64,000 bases of DNA, from assembly GCF_000317085.1 (NCBI RefSeq), contig NC_019702.1, positions 3,254,394 to 3,318,393 of the forward strand, written 5' to 3'. Of this stretch, positions 41,534 to 49,110 are shown piece after piece (positions within the stretch are counted from its first letter, which is position 1; every line of letters starts with the position of its first letter). The stretch is from Synechococcus sp. PCC 7502 (lineage in GTDB: Bacteria; Cyanobacteriota; Cyanobacteriia; Pseudanabaenales; Pseudanabaenaceae). The notes under the pieces are model-generated. The model was not told the DNA's origin, did not search any database, and saw nothing but the letters and a program-made list of their open reading frames with translations. Position numbers and translations under genes: made by a program.

Positions 41534-42592
41534 CTAGCGACGGATTTGGGGATAGTTCCAAGTATATTCGTTGGGAAAGAGAAAGTTCGTAAAGGATAAA
41601 GAGATACTAACATCTAAGGAACGCACATGATGCCACCAGCCTGCGGGGATAAAAATTGCTTCACCCGGCTCCAGGGTTACTTCAGTCATACAAACATTCT
41701 TAAATAGCGGATACTTAGCATAGTCAGGTTGTTCACAATCCACTTCACTAAAAACTCCTTCATAGTTATATAGATAAGGTGTGTTGAACGGTGGGATAAT
41801 CTTCCAGGTCTTACGCCCATAAATCTGCACAAATAAAAGATTACAGGCATCATGGTGCAGTGGCGTAACCGTGCCAGCAGGACCGAGCCAAAAGAAAGCA
41901 GCATTTTCAGCCTTAGTACGATCCAAGTACTCTGGAAACATCTCAATGTCATTTAGTAGCGATCGCAACTCGGTTTTAGACAAGTTTCCATTATTAGCCA
42001 CCATGTAGTAATCATTGGTATTTGCCGCCAACATATCCACAAACTCCCCTAAGGTTATGCTGTGGCGATGAGCATCTACATCAATTTCATAACGACGATT
42101 TGCCAAACGGTTAGCTTGAATTTCCACGGCGATATGTCCATACTGCGATCGCAAAAACTCAGGTGTCCATAGGTTTAGTGCCTGCCAATTTTTAGTTGCC
42201 TCCGTCAGAATTACAGGGCGATGGCACACATAGTAATTCTCAAAAAATTCCGCCTGTGAAAGTTGAGGATGTCGATCAATAGTCAGGGCAGACTGGGGAG
42301 ACAAAGCGGCTAAGGCAGTTTGTACTTGACAATGGGATTCCAGTTTACGCAAAAGTTGTGCTAGGTTTTGACCTGCTTGAAAGTAGGGGCTTGCCGCAAT
42401 TGTTGCCAGTTCAGCCTTTACAGCTTGGGCATTAAACCCAAATCGGCTCATCTCCGCCACTAAATGTTCATCACTAGACCCCAGTAATTTATTTTCTGCC
42501 AGCCATATCCGCCAGTTATCGGTAATGGGTTTACTAACGACCTGAAATGGAGTGAACTGTGATGGGTTAAAGGGGTAATTTGCCATGTTCAT
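41534..42592 (-). CDS. JmjC/cupin_8-type Fe(II)/2-oxoglutarate oxygenase
   Basis: A 352-residue protein. The N-terminal 115 residues are helical and poorly defined. Residues 120-340 form a cupin-like jumonji domain of the FIH type. The iron triad is visible: His246 and Asp248 in TPLHHDACNLLFVQIYGRK, and the distal His321 in IFIPAGWWHHV. Lys261 (GRKTWKIIPP) is a candidate 2-oxoglutarate ligand. It should hydroxylate a protein side chain or a small molecule; the target is unknown. Such genes are common in cyanobacteria. The DUF2127 gene lies 12 bp downstream. Confidence 0.87.
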   Translation of the reverse strand: MNMANYPFNPSQFTPFQVVSKPITDNWRIWLAENKLLGSSDEHLVAEMSRFGFNAQAVKAELATIAASPYFQAGQNLAQLLRKLESHCQVQTALAALSPQSALTIDRHPQLSQAEFFENYYVCHRPVILTEATKNWQALNLWTPEFLRSQYGHIAVEIQANRLANRRYEIDVDAHRHSITLGEFVDMLAANTNDYYMVANNGNLSKTELRSLLNDIEMFPEYLDRTKAENAAFFWLGPAGTVTPLHHDACNLLFVQIYGRKTWKIIPPFNTPYLYNYEGVFSEVDCEQPDYAKYPLFKNVCMTEVTLEPGEAIFIPAGWWHHVRSLDVSISLSFTNFLFPNEYTWNYPQIRR

Positions 42593-42813
42593 GGGCTTTT
42601 AACTATTTGCAGAGATACCCATAGCATAATTTAAACTAGCCAAAAAACTACAGCCCCAATAGACAATACCCGATCAGACGGATTTCAGAGTTAGGGATGG
42701 TATTAAAGCCAATTCAGGATGAAGTACAGGCAATTAAAATTTTACATACACAGATTGCTCAGGTACAGCAGTAAAGCTTTGGGCAGATGAAGAAGCTGTG
42801 GCTTACGAGAATC

Positions 42814-43001
42814 ATGGCGCAATTAGGCAATCTGCGTGGCAAAAAAGTGGGTTTAGATACGGTGATCTTTATCTATGCACTGGAGGGACATCATGCACTT
42901 GGAGATCGCCCTAAATACCTATTTGAGTAAATTGCAGCAGGAGAAATTAACAGTTTTACTTGAGAGCCTAGTGCTTTTCATGGGGAAGATCAATTCAAGT
43001 A
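42814..43001 (+). pseudogene. PIN-domain toxin remnant (VapC-like) with decayed upstream partner
   Basis: From an ATG at 42814 the frame reads MAQLGNLRGKKVGLDTVIFI, then YALEGHHALGDRPKYLFE, with a TAA stop at codon 39. It then continues IAAGEINSFT and meets a TGA. The DTVIFIYALEGH block with its first acidic residue is the PIN nuclease start. The rest of the domain is gone. The stretch just upstream (KLWADEEAVAYEN, overlapping the ATG) looks like the end of an antitoxin, and 42697-42774 codes for a 25-residue fragment starting MVLKPIQDEVQAIKIL. This is a dead type II toxin-antitoxin locus in a 466-bp gap. Confidence 0.65.
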
Positions 43002-43058
43002 AATCTATAGTAAATCAAGGTAATATTAATTTGGTAATAATTAATAAAAATACTAACT

Positions 43059-43403
43059 ATGTCAGGACAAGGATTTGGATTTGGGCTAGGCAAACTAAAA
43101 GAAATCCAGCAAGCCGTTCAAAAAGCAAAGGAAATTGAGCAAGGTGCAAAGGCACTACAGGAAGAACTAGAGGTAATGCGGATTACTGGGCAATCTAGCA
43201 ATGGGTTGGTTAAAGTAACTATTAGCGGCAACCAAGAACCCCATGATGTAGAAATTGATCCTGCTGCCCTTGCAGGTGGGGCTGAAATTTTATCTGACCT
43301 AGTTTTAGCTGCCTTGCAAGAAGCATATACTCTTTCCTCTACAACCATGAAAGATCGGATGGAAAAACTGACAGGTGGATTGGGTTTGCCCGGTGGATTA
43401 TAA
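43059..43403 (+). CDS. YbaB/EbfC-family nucleoid-associated protein
   Basis: A 114-residue DNA-binding protein that forms tweezer-like dimers. The Gly-rich start (MSGQGFGFGLGKLKEIQQ) leads into a long helix (14-45), then the VKVTISGNQEPHDVEIDPAAL beta region (64-84) and a C-terminal helix (90-107). Length is normal. In bacteria it often sits beside recR or dnaX; here dnaX is about 18 kb away. The ATG at 43059 is chosen because the family N-terminus begins there. Confidence 0.9.
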   Translation: MSGQGFGFGLGKLKEIQQAVQKAKEIEQGAKALQEELEVMRITGQSSNGLVKVTISGNQEPHDVEIDPAALAGGAEILSDLVLAALQEAYTLSSTTMKDRMEKLTGGLGLPGGL

Positions 43404-43552
43404 ATAAACCTAAACTTAGTTCGGGACTAAACCATCTATTTCCAGTATCTTAGGGTATGAACATCTGATTTATGGTGATGCTTCAGTACTTTTGGATACC
43501 TTTTGATATTTTTTGATCTCGAACTAAATTCCCATTTTTTAACCCCCGAATT

Positions 43553-43960
43553 TTAACCAAAGTCTAGCTCTGGCTTAAGAATCCCTAATGCTTCTAATTG
43601 CATTACCTGATCTCTCACCCACATTAATTCTTGAGTTTGTTCTGGAAAGTGAATTGAGATGTGAACCTTATCAGGATGGGCAGTAACTAATCGGTCTAAA
43701 GTATCACCGACTAAATGTAATCCGTTAGTTGTAAGCGACAAAATAATACTCCTTGTAAGCTCTCCAAAACCTCAAATAAACCTGCATACTCTAAAGGCTC
43801 GCCACCACCAAAAGAAACTGCCTTAGTTCCAGATTCAGCACAATCTAAAATAAAGCTAACGAGCTTATTTGGTTACCAATGCGTACTATCAGTAGAACGA
43901 CTTTCGTTATAGCAAAAATGGAATTGTTTAATACAAAGGTTAGTTAGTTCAATGCTTAGC
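43553..43960 (-). pseudogene. Radical-SAM protein remnant
   Basis: Pieces of one radical-SAM enzyme are readable on the minus strand in shifted frames. LTKWTRLSIELTNLCIKQFH with FCYNES (about 43960-43890) is the cluster region, KAVSFGGGEPLEYAGLFEVL (about 43850-43770) is the GGEP motif, and LTTNGLHLVGDTLDRLV with HISIHFPEQ (43741-43553) follows. The CxxxCxxC motif reads C-IKQ-F-HF-C, so its middle cysteine is Phe. There is also a stop after STHW and a frame change near 43745. It cannot make an active enzyme. It partly overlaps the plus-strand ORF at 43952. Confidence 0.7.
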
Positions 43961-44260
43961 CTAGTCCATTTTGTCAGTTCAAGTGGTTTATTAATCTGGT
44001 CATTTGGATTAAGTATGGCAAGATTTGACACAGGTATCCCCGCCATAAAAACAGAGCAATTTGCTGATATTGGCTTGAATATTCTAAATTTTCCGTTGGT
44101 ATCCTTAACCTTATTACCAGAATTTCCACGCATCTTAGTCAATGGAGTTACAGGCTGGCTGGTATTTATCGCTAACAGTCTATTGTGGGGCATAGGAATT
44201 TATACTTTAGTTAACGTTCTGATTAAAAAATTTGAAACTAAAGGTATCGATCGCCAATAA
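43952..44260 (+). CDS. Small hydrophobic protein of unknown function
   Basis: A 102-residue frame with two hydrophobic stretches: 1-22 (LSLVHFVSSSGLLIWSFGLS) and 68-90 (WLVFIANSLLWGIGIYTLVNVL). It ends in KKFETKGIDRQ, a plausible cytosolic tail. I do not recognise it. The C-terminal half has the character of a real membrane protein. The first 20 residues overlap the radical-SAM remnant on the other strand, so the true start may be the ATG at 44015. Confidence 0.4.
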   Translation: MLSLVHFVSSSGLLIWSFGLSMARFDTGIPAIKTEQFADIGLNILNFPLVSLTLLPEFPRILVNGVTGWLVFIANSLLWGIGIYTLVNVLIKKFETKGIDRQ

Positions 44261-44330
44261 TTGAATTTTCTTGCATTCAAAGAGTTATCAGCTAAAATAT
44301 CGACTATAAATTAACAGCTAAAAAGATAAA

Positions 44331-45428
44331 GTGTCCAAATATTTGCTAGTCGGCTCAACTAGAGCTTCCAGTGGAAAATCAGCAACAGTTTTAGGGCTAG
44401 GAATCCATCTGCAAGCGAGGGGAATGAAGGTAGGATATGCAAAACCCTTAGGCACATTTACCTCTCGTACAGTTCCTGAGTCATCTATCAGTCTTGATGC
44501 TGATGTTGAGTTTATTACCCAAACCCTAGGTTTAGATCATGGTTTGGTGCGACCAACCCTACTAAATTTGGACAAAGCTTCAATTCAACAACGGTTATTA
44601 GAGCAGAACACCACCGATTACACGCAAAAATTAGCTGAATATTTAGAAAATACCAATGGCGAATTAGTTTTAGTTGAGGCTCCGGGCAATCCCGAAGAAG
44701 GTGCCATGTTTGGTTTATCTTTACCGCAAATTGCTGAGTGTTTAGATGCACCAATTCTACTAGTATCAAGATTTGAAGATTTACTAGTTGCCGATCGCCT
44801 GTTAGTAGCAAAATCCCGACTGGGCGATCGCTTACTAGGAGTTGTAATTAATGATATTCCTGAAGTTCAACTAGAAACTGCCCTAGAAATTTTATTACCC
44901 TATTTAGAGTCTTTGGGTATTCCTGTGCTGGCAATGATGCCCGAAAACTTAATTCTTAGAAGTGTAAGTGTCGATGAATTAGTTGCCCAACTCGATGCCA
45001 CAATTTTGTACCAGCCCGATGTTAGTTTATCGGAAATTATGGTAGAAGACCTAAAAATTGGCGCAATGGATGTTAACTCTGCCCAAATATATTTCAGTAA
45101 ATCTTTCCATAAGGCTGTGGTCACTGGAGCCAACCGCCTAGATATTCAATTAGCCGCCTTGGGAACTTCCACCAATTGCTTGATTTTAACTGGTAACTAC
45201 CTAAGTGTTCATCCCGATGTTTTACAAAGAGCTAAGGAAATTGAAGTGCCGATTTTAGCGGTAACCAAAGACACCCTAACTACGGTGGCAATTATTGAGA
45301 AATCCTTAGGACAGGTACGCTTACATGAGGGGGTAAAAGTTAACTGTATCCAAGAAATGATGGCGAAACATTTTAATTTCGATCGCTTGCTGCAATTGTT
45401 ACAAATTTCTAATCACATTTCTCCCTAA
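44331..45428 (+). CDS. BioD-like P-loop protein with DRTGG domain (phosphotransacetylase-related)
   Basis: A 365-residue protein with a GTG start at 44331. The N-terminal 210 residues are a dethiobiotin-synthetase-like P-loop domain (YLLVGSTRASSGKSATVLGLG at 4-24, LVEAPGNPEEGAMFGLSLP near 122). The C-terminal part (220-330) resembles the DRTGG regulatory domain (IGAMDVNSAQIYFSKSFHKAVVTGANRLDIQLAAL, LTTVAIIEKSLGQVR). The same two modules form the N-terminal part of long phosphotransacetylases (Pta). The catalytic Pta domain is absent, so a regulatory or sensing role in acetyl-phosphate or nucleotide metabolism is more likely than transacetylase activity. Confidence 0.8.
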   Translation: MSKYLLVGSTRASSGKSATVLGLGIHLQARGMKVGYAKPLGTFTSRTVPESSISLDADVEFITQTLGLDHGLVRPTLLNLDKASIQQRLLEQNTTDYTQKLAEYLENTNGELVLVEAPGNPEEGAMFGLSLPQIAECLDAPILLVSRFEDLLVADRLLVAKSRLGDRLLGVVINDIPEVQLETALEILLPYLESLGIPVLAMMPENLILRSVSVDELVAQLDATILYQPDVSLSEIMVEDLKIGAMDVNSAQIYFSKSFHKAVVTGANRLDIQLAALGTSTNCLILTGNYLSVHPDVLQRAKEIEVPILAVTKDTLTTVAIIEKSLGQVRLHEGVKVNCIQEMMAKHFNFDRLLQLLQISNHISP

Positions 45429-45432
45429 ATTC

Positions 45433-46539
45433 CTACCTAAGCTCTGGTAAGCGCATTTCCGATTCCCCGTCAAATACATGAAACTTCTGCAAATCCAACT
45501 GCCAGTGGGTCAGTTCACCAATGCTAAATGCTAAGTCTGGGCTAGTTTTGGCATTGATTAATAAACCCTGAATATCAACAATGACATTGGTCTCAGACCC
45601 CAAGGACTCAATTAACTTTACCCGACCTGAAAGATGGGCAGAGGCAGAACTAGCAGGTTGAATATGCTCGGGACGAAAGCCTAGAATTAGGTGCTGCTCC
45701 GATGGAATTTGATGGGATGTGCGCCAAGGCAAGGAGGTATTTAGGTACTGTCCCTTTAAAGAATTATCCTCAGCGACAACGGGGAGAAAATTCATAGATG
45801 GCGAACCGATAAAACCTGCCACAAATATATTATTGGGATGGCGATAGATATTAATGGGCGTATCCACCTGTTGAATTTTTCCAGATTTCAATACCACAAT
45901 GCGACTACCCATAGTCATGGCTTCGGTCTGATCGTGGGTGACGTAGATCGTAGTGGTTTGCAACTCATTTTGCAGTTGAACCAATTGGCTACGGGTTTCG
46001 CTGCGGAGTTGGGCATCTAAATTTGATAACGGCTCATCCATTAAAAATACTTGGGGATTACGGGCGATCGCTCGACCTAGAGCTACGCGTTGCTTTTGTC
46101 CTCCCGAAAGTTCTGCGGGTTTACGGTGTAATAGATTTTGAATTTGTAAAGATTTCGCCACCTGTTCTACGCGATCGAAAATTGCCTGATTATATGCTCG
46201 ATTAAATCTTTGCTTCAAGAAATTACTATCCTGCCGCCGCAACCCAAAGGCAATATTGTTAAAAACGCTCATGTGGGGATAGAGGGCATAGCTTTGAAAT
46301 ACCATTGCCATATCACGGGATTTGGGAGGCAGTTGATCAATTTGGCGATCGCCTAGGTAAATTGCCCCTGCCGAAAGGGCTTCTAAGCCTGCAATTAAGC
46401 GTAGTAAAGTGCTTTTCCCACAACCCGAAGGACCAACTAAAACCATAAATTCGCGATCGGCTATGGTTAAATCAATATCTCGTAAAACCTGAGTTGAGCC
46501 AAAGGTTTTGGATACACCCGATAAGCGCACAGAAGCCAT
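45433..46539 (-). CDS. ABC transporter ATPase, MalK/UgpC type
   Basis: A 368-residue ATPase that would drive a sugar or polyol CUT1-type importer. Walker A GPSGCGKST is at 36-44, Q-loop Gln82, signature LSGGQ at 144-148, Walker B VFLMDEP at 164-170, and the H-loop in YVTHDQTEAMTMG. The C-terminal TOBE/OB region (about 240-368) is the MalK regulatory domain. A 15-residue insertion (RQDSNFLKQRFNRAYNQ, 102-118) sits in the helical domain. No permease or binding-protein genes are adjacent, as is usual for a shared MsmX-type ATPase. It meets the BioD-like gene tail to tail with a 4-bp gap. Confidence 0.92.
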   Translation of the reverse strand: MASVRLSGVSKTFGSTQVLRDIDLTIADREFMVLVGPSGCGKSTLLRLIAGLEALSAGAIYLGDRQIDQLPPKSRDMAMVFQSYALYPHMSVFNNIAFGLRRQDSNFLKQRFNRAYNQAIFDRVEQVAKSLQIQNLLHRKPAELSGGQKQRVALGRAIARNPQVFLMDEPLSNLDAQLRSETRSQLVQLQNELQTTTIYVTHDQTEAMTMGSRIVVLKSGKIQQVDTPINIYRHPNNIFVAGFIGSPSMNFLPVVAEDNSLKGQYLNTSLPWRTSHQIPSEQHLILGFRPEHIQPASSASAHLSGRVKLIESLGSETNVIVDIQGLLINAKTSPDLAFSIGELTHWQLDLQKFHVFDGESEMRLPELR

Positions 46540-46632
46540 GCCGTGTTTAAGATATAAGATTAATACAAAAATAATGAAGCGGATTTCAATGTATCATTTT
46601 TGCCAGACTTTGTGACGATATATCAAATGCAG

Positions 46633-47592
46633 TTACTTGCTTTGAATATTATTAATTTGGGTTTGCAGTTCTTCAATTTGGCGGCGCAGTCGATCGGCTT
46701 CACTCTCTGGCGGATCGACATCTACAGCACCTGAAGCATTTGAGTATTTATAATTTCCCAGCTTAATTTGGCGGTACTCTTCCGATTTAGCCCATTCTTG
46801 TAAGTAATGGATGCGATCGACAGGAAAAGGATGGCTCATCATTGCTCCCGAGTTAATTCCACCGTTGTAAAGTAAAAACTTGTAAGCTTGGTTGAGATTT
46901 TCCCGATCCAATTCTTGATAGGACTGGGATTGACGAATAAACTCTGGCAGACTTAATTCATGCATATATGCCTTACTGCCGCCAGACACCTTCATCATGC
47001 AGGTCATAACTAGATCGAGGTCATCAGTAGCTAATAGGGCAGCCCGATCGCAGGACAGTTCAGCCTTACGTCGCCATTCATAAAAAGCATAGATCAACCC
47101 ACTACTGACAACACTACCCAAACCAAAGGTCATTTCACTAATGGCAGAAGCGACACTCATTGCCCACATTGCCATCTGACTGAGTATAGTATGCCCACAC
47201 TTAATATGTCCCAACTCATGGGCGATCGCTACCCGTAATTCATCCTCAGTTAAAAGGTCTAGGAGTCCCGAATTAATGACAATATAAGGGTGTTCCTGCC
47301 CCATCGAGTAAGCATTGGCATTGGGATTTTGGGATACAAATAAAATTGGCTCAGGGGAGACATCAAGGTCTGAGGTGCTTTCACGAAATATGCTGTAAAT
47401 CGTGGAATATTGTCTAGCTCCAACTTGAATACTGTTGCCTGTGTGATAAATGAGTTGAGGGCGTTCGTAGAGAAATTCAATAAACTTGGTTGCAACTAAA
47501 TCAAAGCCGGGGACACTGCGTAGGGACTGTTCAGCTTGGCGATCGAGGGGATGCCTAAATGCTTCACTAGAAATTCCTGTATATCTGGGCAT
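46633..47592 (-). CDS. M48-family metallopeptidase (zinc motif intact)
   Basis: A 319-residue zinc peptidase. The motif HELGH at 125-129 and the third ligand Glu178 in KAELSCDRAALL are both present, so it should be active. A hydrophobic stretch (about 138-170, MAMWAMSVASAISEMTFGLGSVVSSGL) lies between them, as in HtpX-like proteins. The C-terminus (295-317) is a short coiled coil (ADRLRRQIEELQTQINNIQ). It probably acts in protein quality control. It is a useful contrast to the M48 homologue at 53602 that lost these residues. Confidence 0.88.
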   Translation of the reverse strand: MPRYTGISSEAFRHPLDRQAEQSLRSVPGFDLVATKFIEFLYERPQLIYHTGNSIQVGARQYSTIYSIFRESTSDLDVSPEPILFVSQNPNANAYSMGQEHPYIVINSGLLDLLTEDELRVAIAHELGHIKCGHTILSQMAMWAMSVASAISEMTFGLGSVVSSGLIYAFYEWRRKAELSCDRAALLATDDLDLVMTCMMKVSGGSKAYMHELSLPEFIRQSQSYQELDRENLNQAYKFLLYNGGINSGAMMSHPFPVDRIHYLQEWAKSEEYRQIKLGNYKYSNASGAVDVDPPESEADRLRRQIEELQTQINNIQSK

Positions 47593-47658
47593 AGAGTTAC
47601 GGCAGCATAGACTAAAGAGTATAGTTTTATTTTAACCGCTATTGCCATGCAAATAAAA

Positions 47659-47695
47659 AAGAGCCAGTAGCTTTCCGTGTTTCGCTTTGGCTCTT
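47659..47695 (-). terminator. Rho-independent terminator downstream of the DUF1877 gene
   Basis: Read on the minus strand, AAGAGCCAAAGC pairs with GCTACTGGCTCTT around a short loop and is followed by TTTTTTA. It lies 72 bp after the DUF1877 stop and before the M48 gene in the same direction, so it separates the two transcripts. Confidence 0.7.
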
Positions 47696-47766
47696 CTCTA
47701 TTGTTTCCTCACACATTCATAATATAACCTATATTTCTTAAGATTACAATTAATTTTATAAAATTC

Positions 47767-48360
47767 TTAGGTTAGGTAAAGTAACATAGCACTACCTCGG
47801 CTTGCGGCATTTTGGTAGTAGTCCAACATTTCTCCAAAATATTCAATTAAAAACTCTTGAATATCTTTAGCTAGGTCAAATGGTAGATCTTCGTTCTCAG
47901 ATGCTCGGTTCAATCTTGTTTCAAAGCCTTCCTGTCCAAGAGTAAATAATCCCTCGGACATCTCTTTGACCTGCTCGGCAGAAATATATCTTGCTTTGCC
48001 GTACCCCATTTCATCACCAATTTCAATGCCAGCCCCAAAAGCATTAACCAATGGCAAACCATCCCATTTTGATTTTGCAATTACGGTAAATGGGATAAAG
48101 TCCTTATTCTCTGATAATTCCATCAACTCATGATTTGCTTTAAGCTCAGGAAATGTTGTTGCCTCATAGGAAATATAGTCAGGGTTATAACCAGCAAGTA
48201 AGTATGTTAAGTCAGAAAAATACTGATCTAAATCTAATCTTTCTGCTTCTACATCTAATGGGCTATCTCCCGCAATAAATTCCTCGACTAATGAGGGATC
48301 TTCTAACAGAGCATCTAAGGTTGGGGTAGATATTTCTTGAAGCACACCAATTATTGACAT
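47767..48360 (-). CDS. DUF1877 (YfbM-like) protein
   Basis: A 197-residue soluble acidic protein. The central block WDGLPLVNAFGAGIEIGDEM then GYGKARYISAEQVKEMSEGL is the DUF1877 signature, although the usual sequence between the two halves is shortened. The N-terminal 60 residues (MSIIGVLQEISTPTLDALLE) fit the family start. E. coli YfbM is structurally known but has no assigned function. A terminator follows. Upstream lies a 12-bp inverted repeat shared with the divergent nrdR gene. Confidence 0.75.
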   Translation of the reverse strand: MSIIGVLQEISTPTLDALLEDPSLVEEFIAGDSPLDVEAERLDLDQYFSDLTYLLAGYNPDYISYEATTFPELKANHELMELSENKDFIPFTVIAKSKWDGLPLVNAFGAGIEIGDEMGYGKARYISAEQVKEMSEGLFTLGQEGFETRLNRASENEDLPFDLAKDIQEFLIEYFGEMLDYYQNAASRGSAMLLYLT

Positions 48361-48434
48361 AAGCTACCTAATCAAAAATGTGAGGGTTGCAAAATTTTAT
48401 GGACTTAGTTTATCTGAATGAGATTAAATTCTTA

Positions 48435-48485
48435 TTATGAGACTTACCGTTGATTAAATATTACTGATTTTGCTAAGTCTCATAA
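48435..48485. promoter_or_regulatory. Perfect 12-bp inverted repeat between DUF1877 and nrdR
   Basis: TTATGAGACTTA (48435-48446) is repeated inverted as TAAGTCTCATAA (48474-48485) with a 27-bp spacer. ACCGTT stands inside the left arm and its complement AACGGT directly outside the right arm. A third, partial GAGACTT copy stands at 48545-48551 just before the nrdR ATG. It is not an NrdR box. It could be an operator or a small mobile repeat. Confidence 0.4.
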
Positions 48486-48552
48486 ACGGTCTAGGGATTC
48501 TGGTAAGATCAGAGCTTACTAAATAGCTCACATACAAGTGCTTTGAGACTTC

Positions 48553-49047
48553 ATGCTTTGTCCCTTTTGCACACATACCGATAGTCGGGTGCTGGAATCT
48601 CGCTCCGCCGAGGAAGGTAAAAGTATTCGGCGTAGGCGGGAATGCTTAAAATGTCAGCGCAGATTTACAACTTACGAGCGCATCGAATTTGTGCCAATTG
48701 TCGTAGTTAAGCGTGATGGTACCCAAGAATCCTTTGACCGTTCTAAGCTTTTAAGGGGAATTATTAGAGCCTGTGAAAAAACTGGGGTATCTCAGGAAAT
48801 TTTAGAAAATATGATTGATGAGATCGAGGCACAAATTCAATTAAAAAGCGATCGCAGTGTTTCTAGTGTGGAAATTGGTGAGGCTGTACTTGAGCAGTTA
48901 CAATCTGTGAATGAAGTTGCGTATGTCAGGTTTGCATCGGTATATCGCCAGTTTAAGGGTGTAAAAGATTTTGCTGAGACCTTAAGTCAGTTAGATCAAA
49001 AATCCTTGGCTCAAATGTCCCTAAGGGAAAAAAATTATGCAAGTTAA
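48553..49047 (+). CDS. nrdR: Transcriptional repressor NrdR
   Basis: A 164-residue repressor of ribonucleotide reductase genes. The zinc ribbon has Cys3, Cys6, Cys31 and Cys34 ([35 protein letters not shown]). An ATP-cone (about 49-139, [21 protein letters not shown]) senses ATP/dATP. Length and motifs are standard. The start ATG is preceded by GAGACTTC, also present in the inverted repeat upstream. No nrd genes are in the window. Confidence 0.97.
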   Translation: MLCPFCTHTDSRVLESRSAEEGKSIRRRRECLKCQRRFTTYERIEFVPIVVVKRDGTQESFDRSKLLRGIIRACEKTGVSQEILENMIDEIEAQIQLKSDRSVSSVEIGEAVLEQLQSVNEVAYVRFASVYRQFKGVKDFAETLSQLDQKSLAQMSLREKNYAS

Positions 49048-49110
49048 TCCTGAGCTATAAAGTCTTTTTCTATCTTTAATCAAGTAATCAGTAATCATCC
49101 AGAACACTTC

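Noticed and set aside
42875-43138. 87-codon plus-strand frame before ybaB
   Set aside because: It crosses the PIN remnant in another frame and runs into the ybaB start; no family features.
47656-47720. Yfr1-like small RNA (hairpin followed by a TCCTCACAC stretch)
   Set aside because: The conserved ACTCCTCACAC core is not matched and no second terminator stem follows; the hairpin is better read as the DUF1877 terminator on the minus strand.
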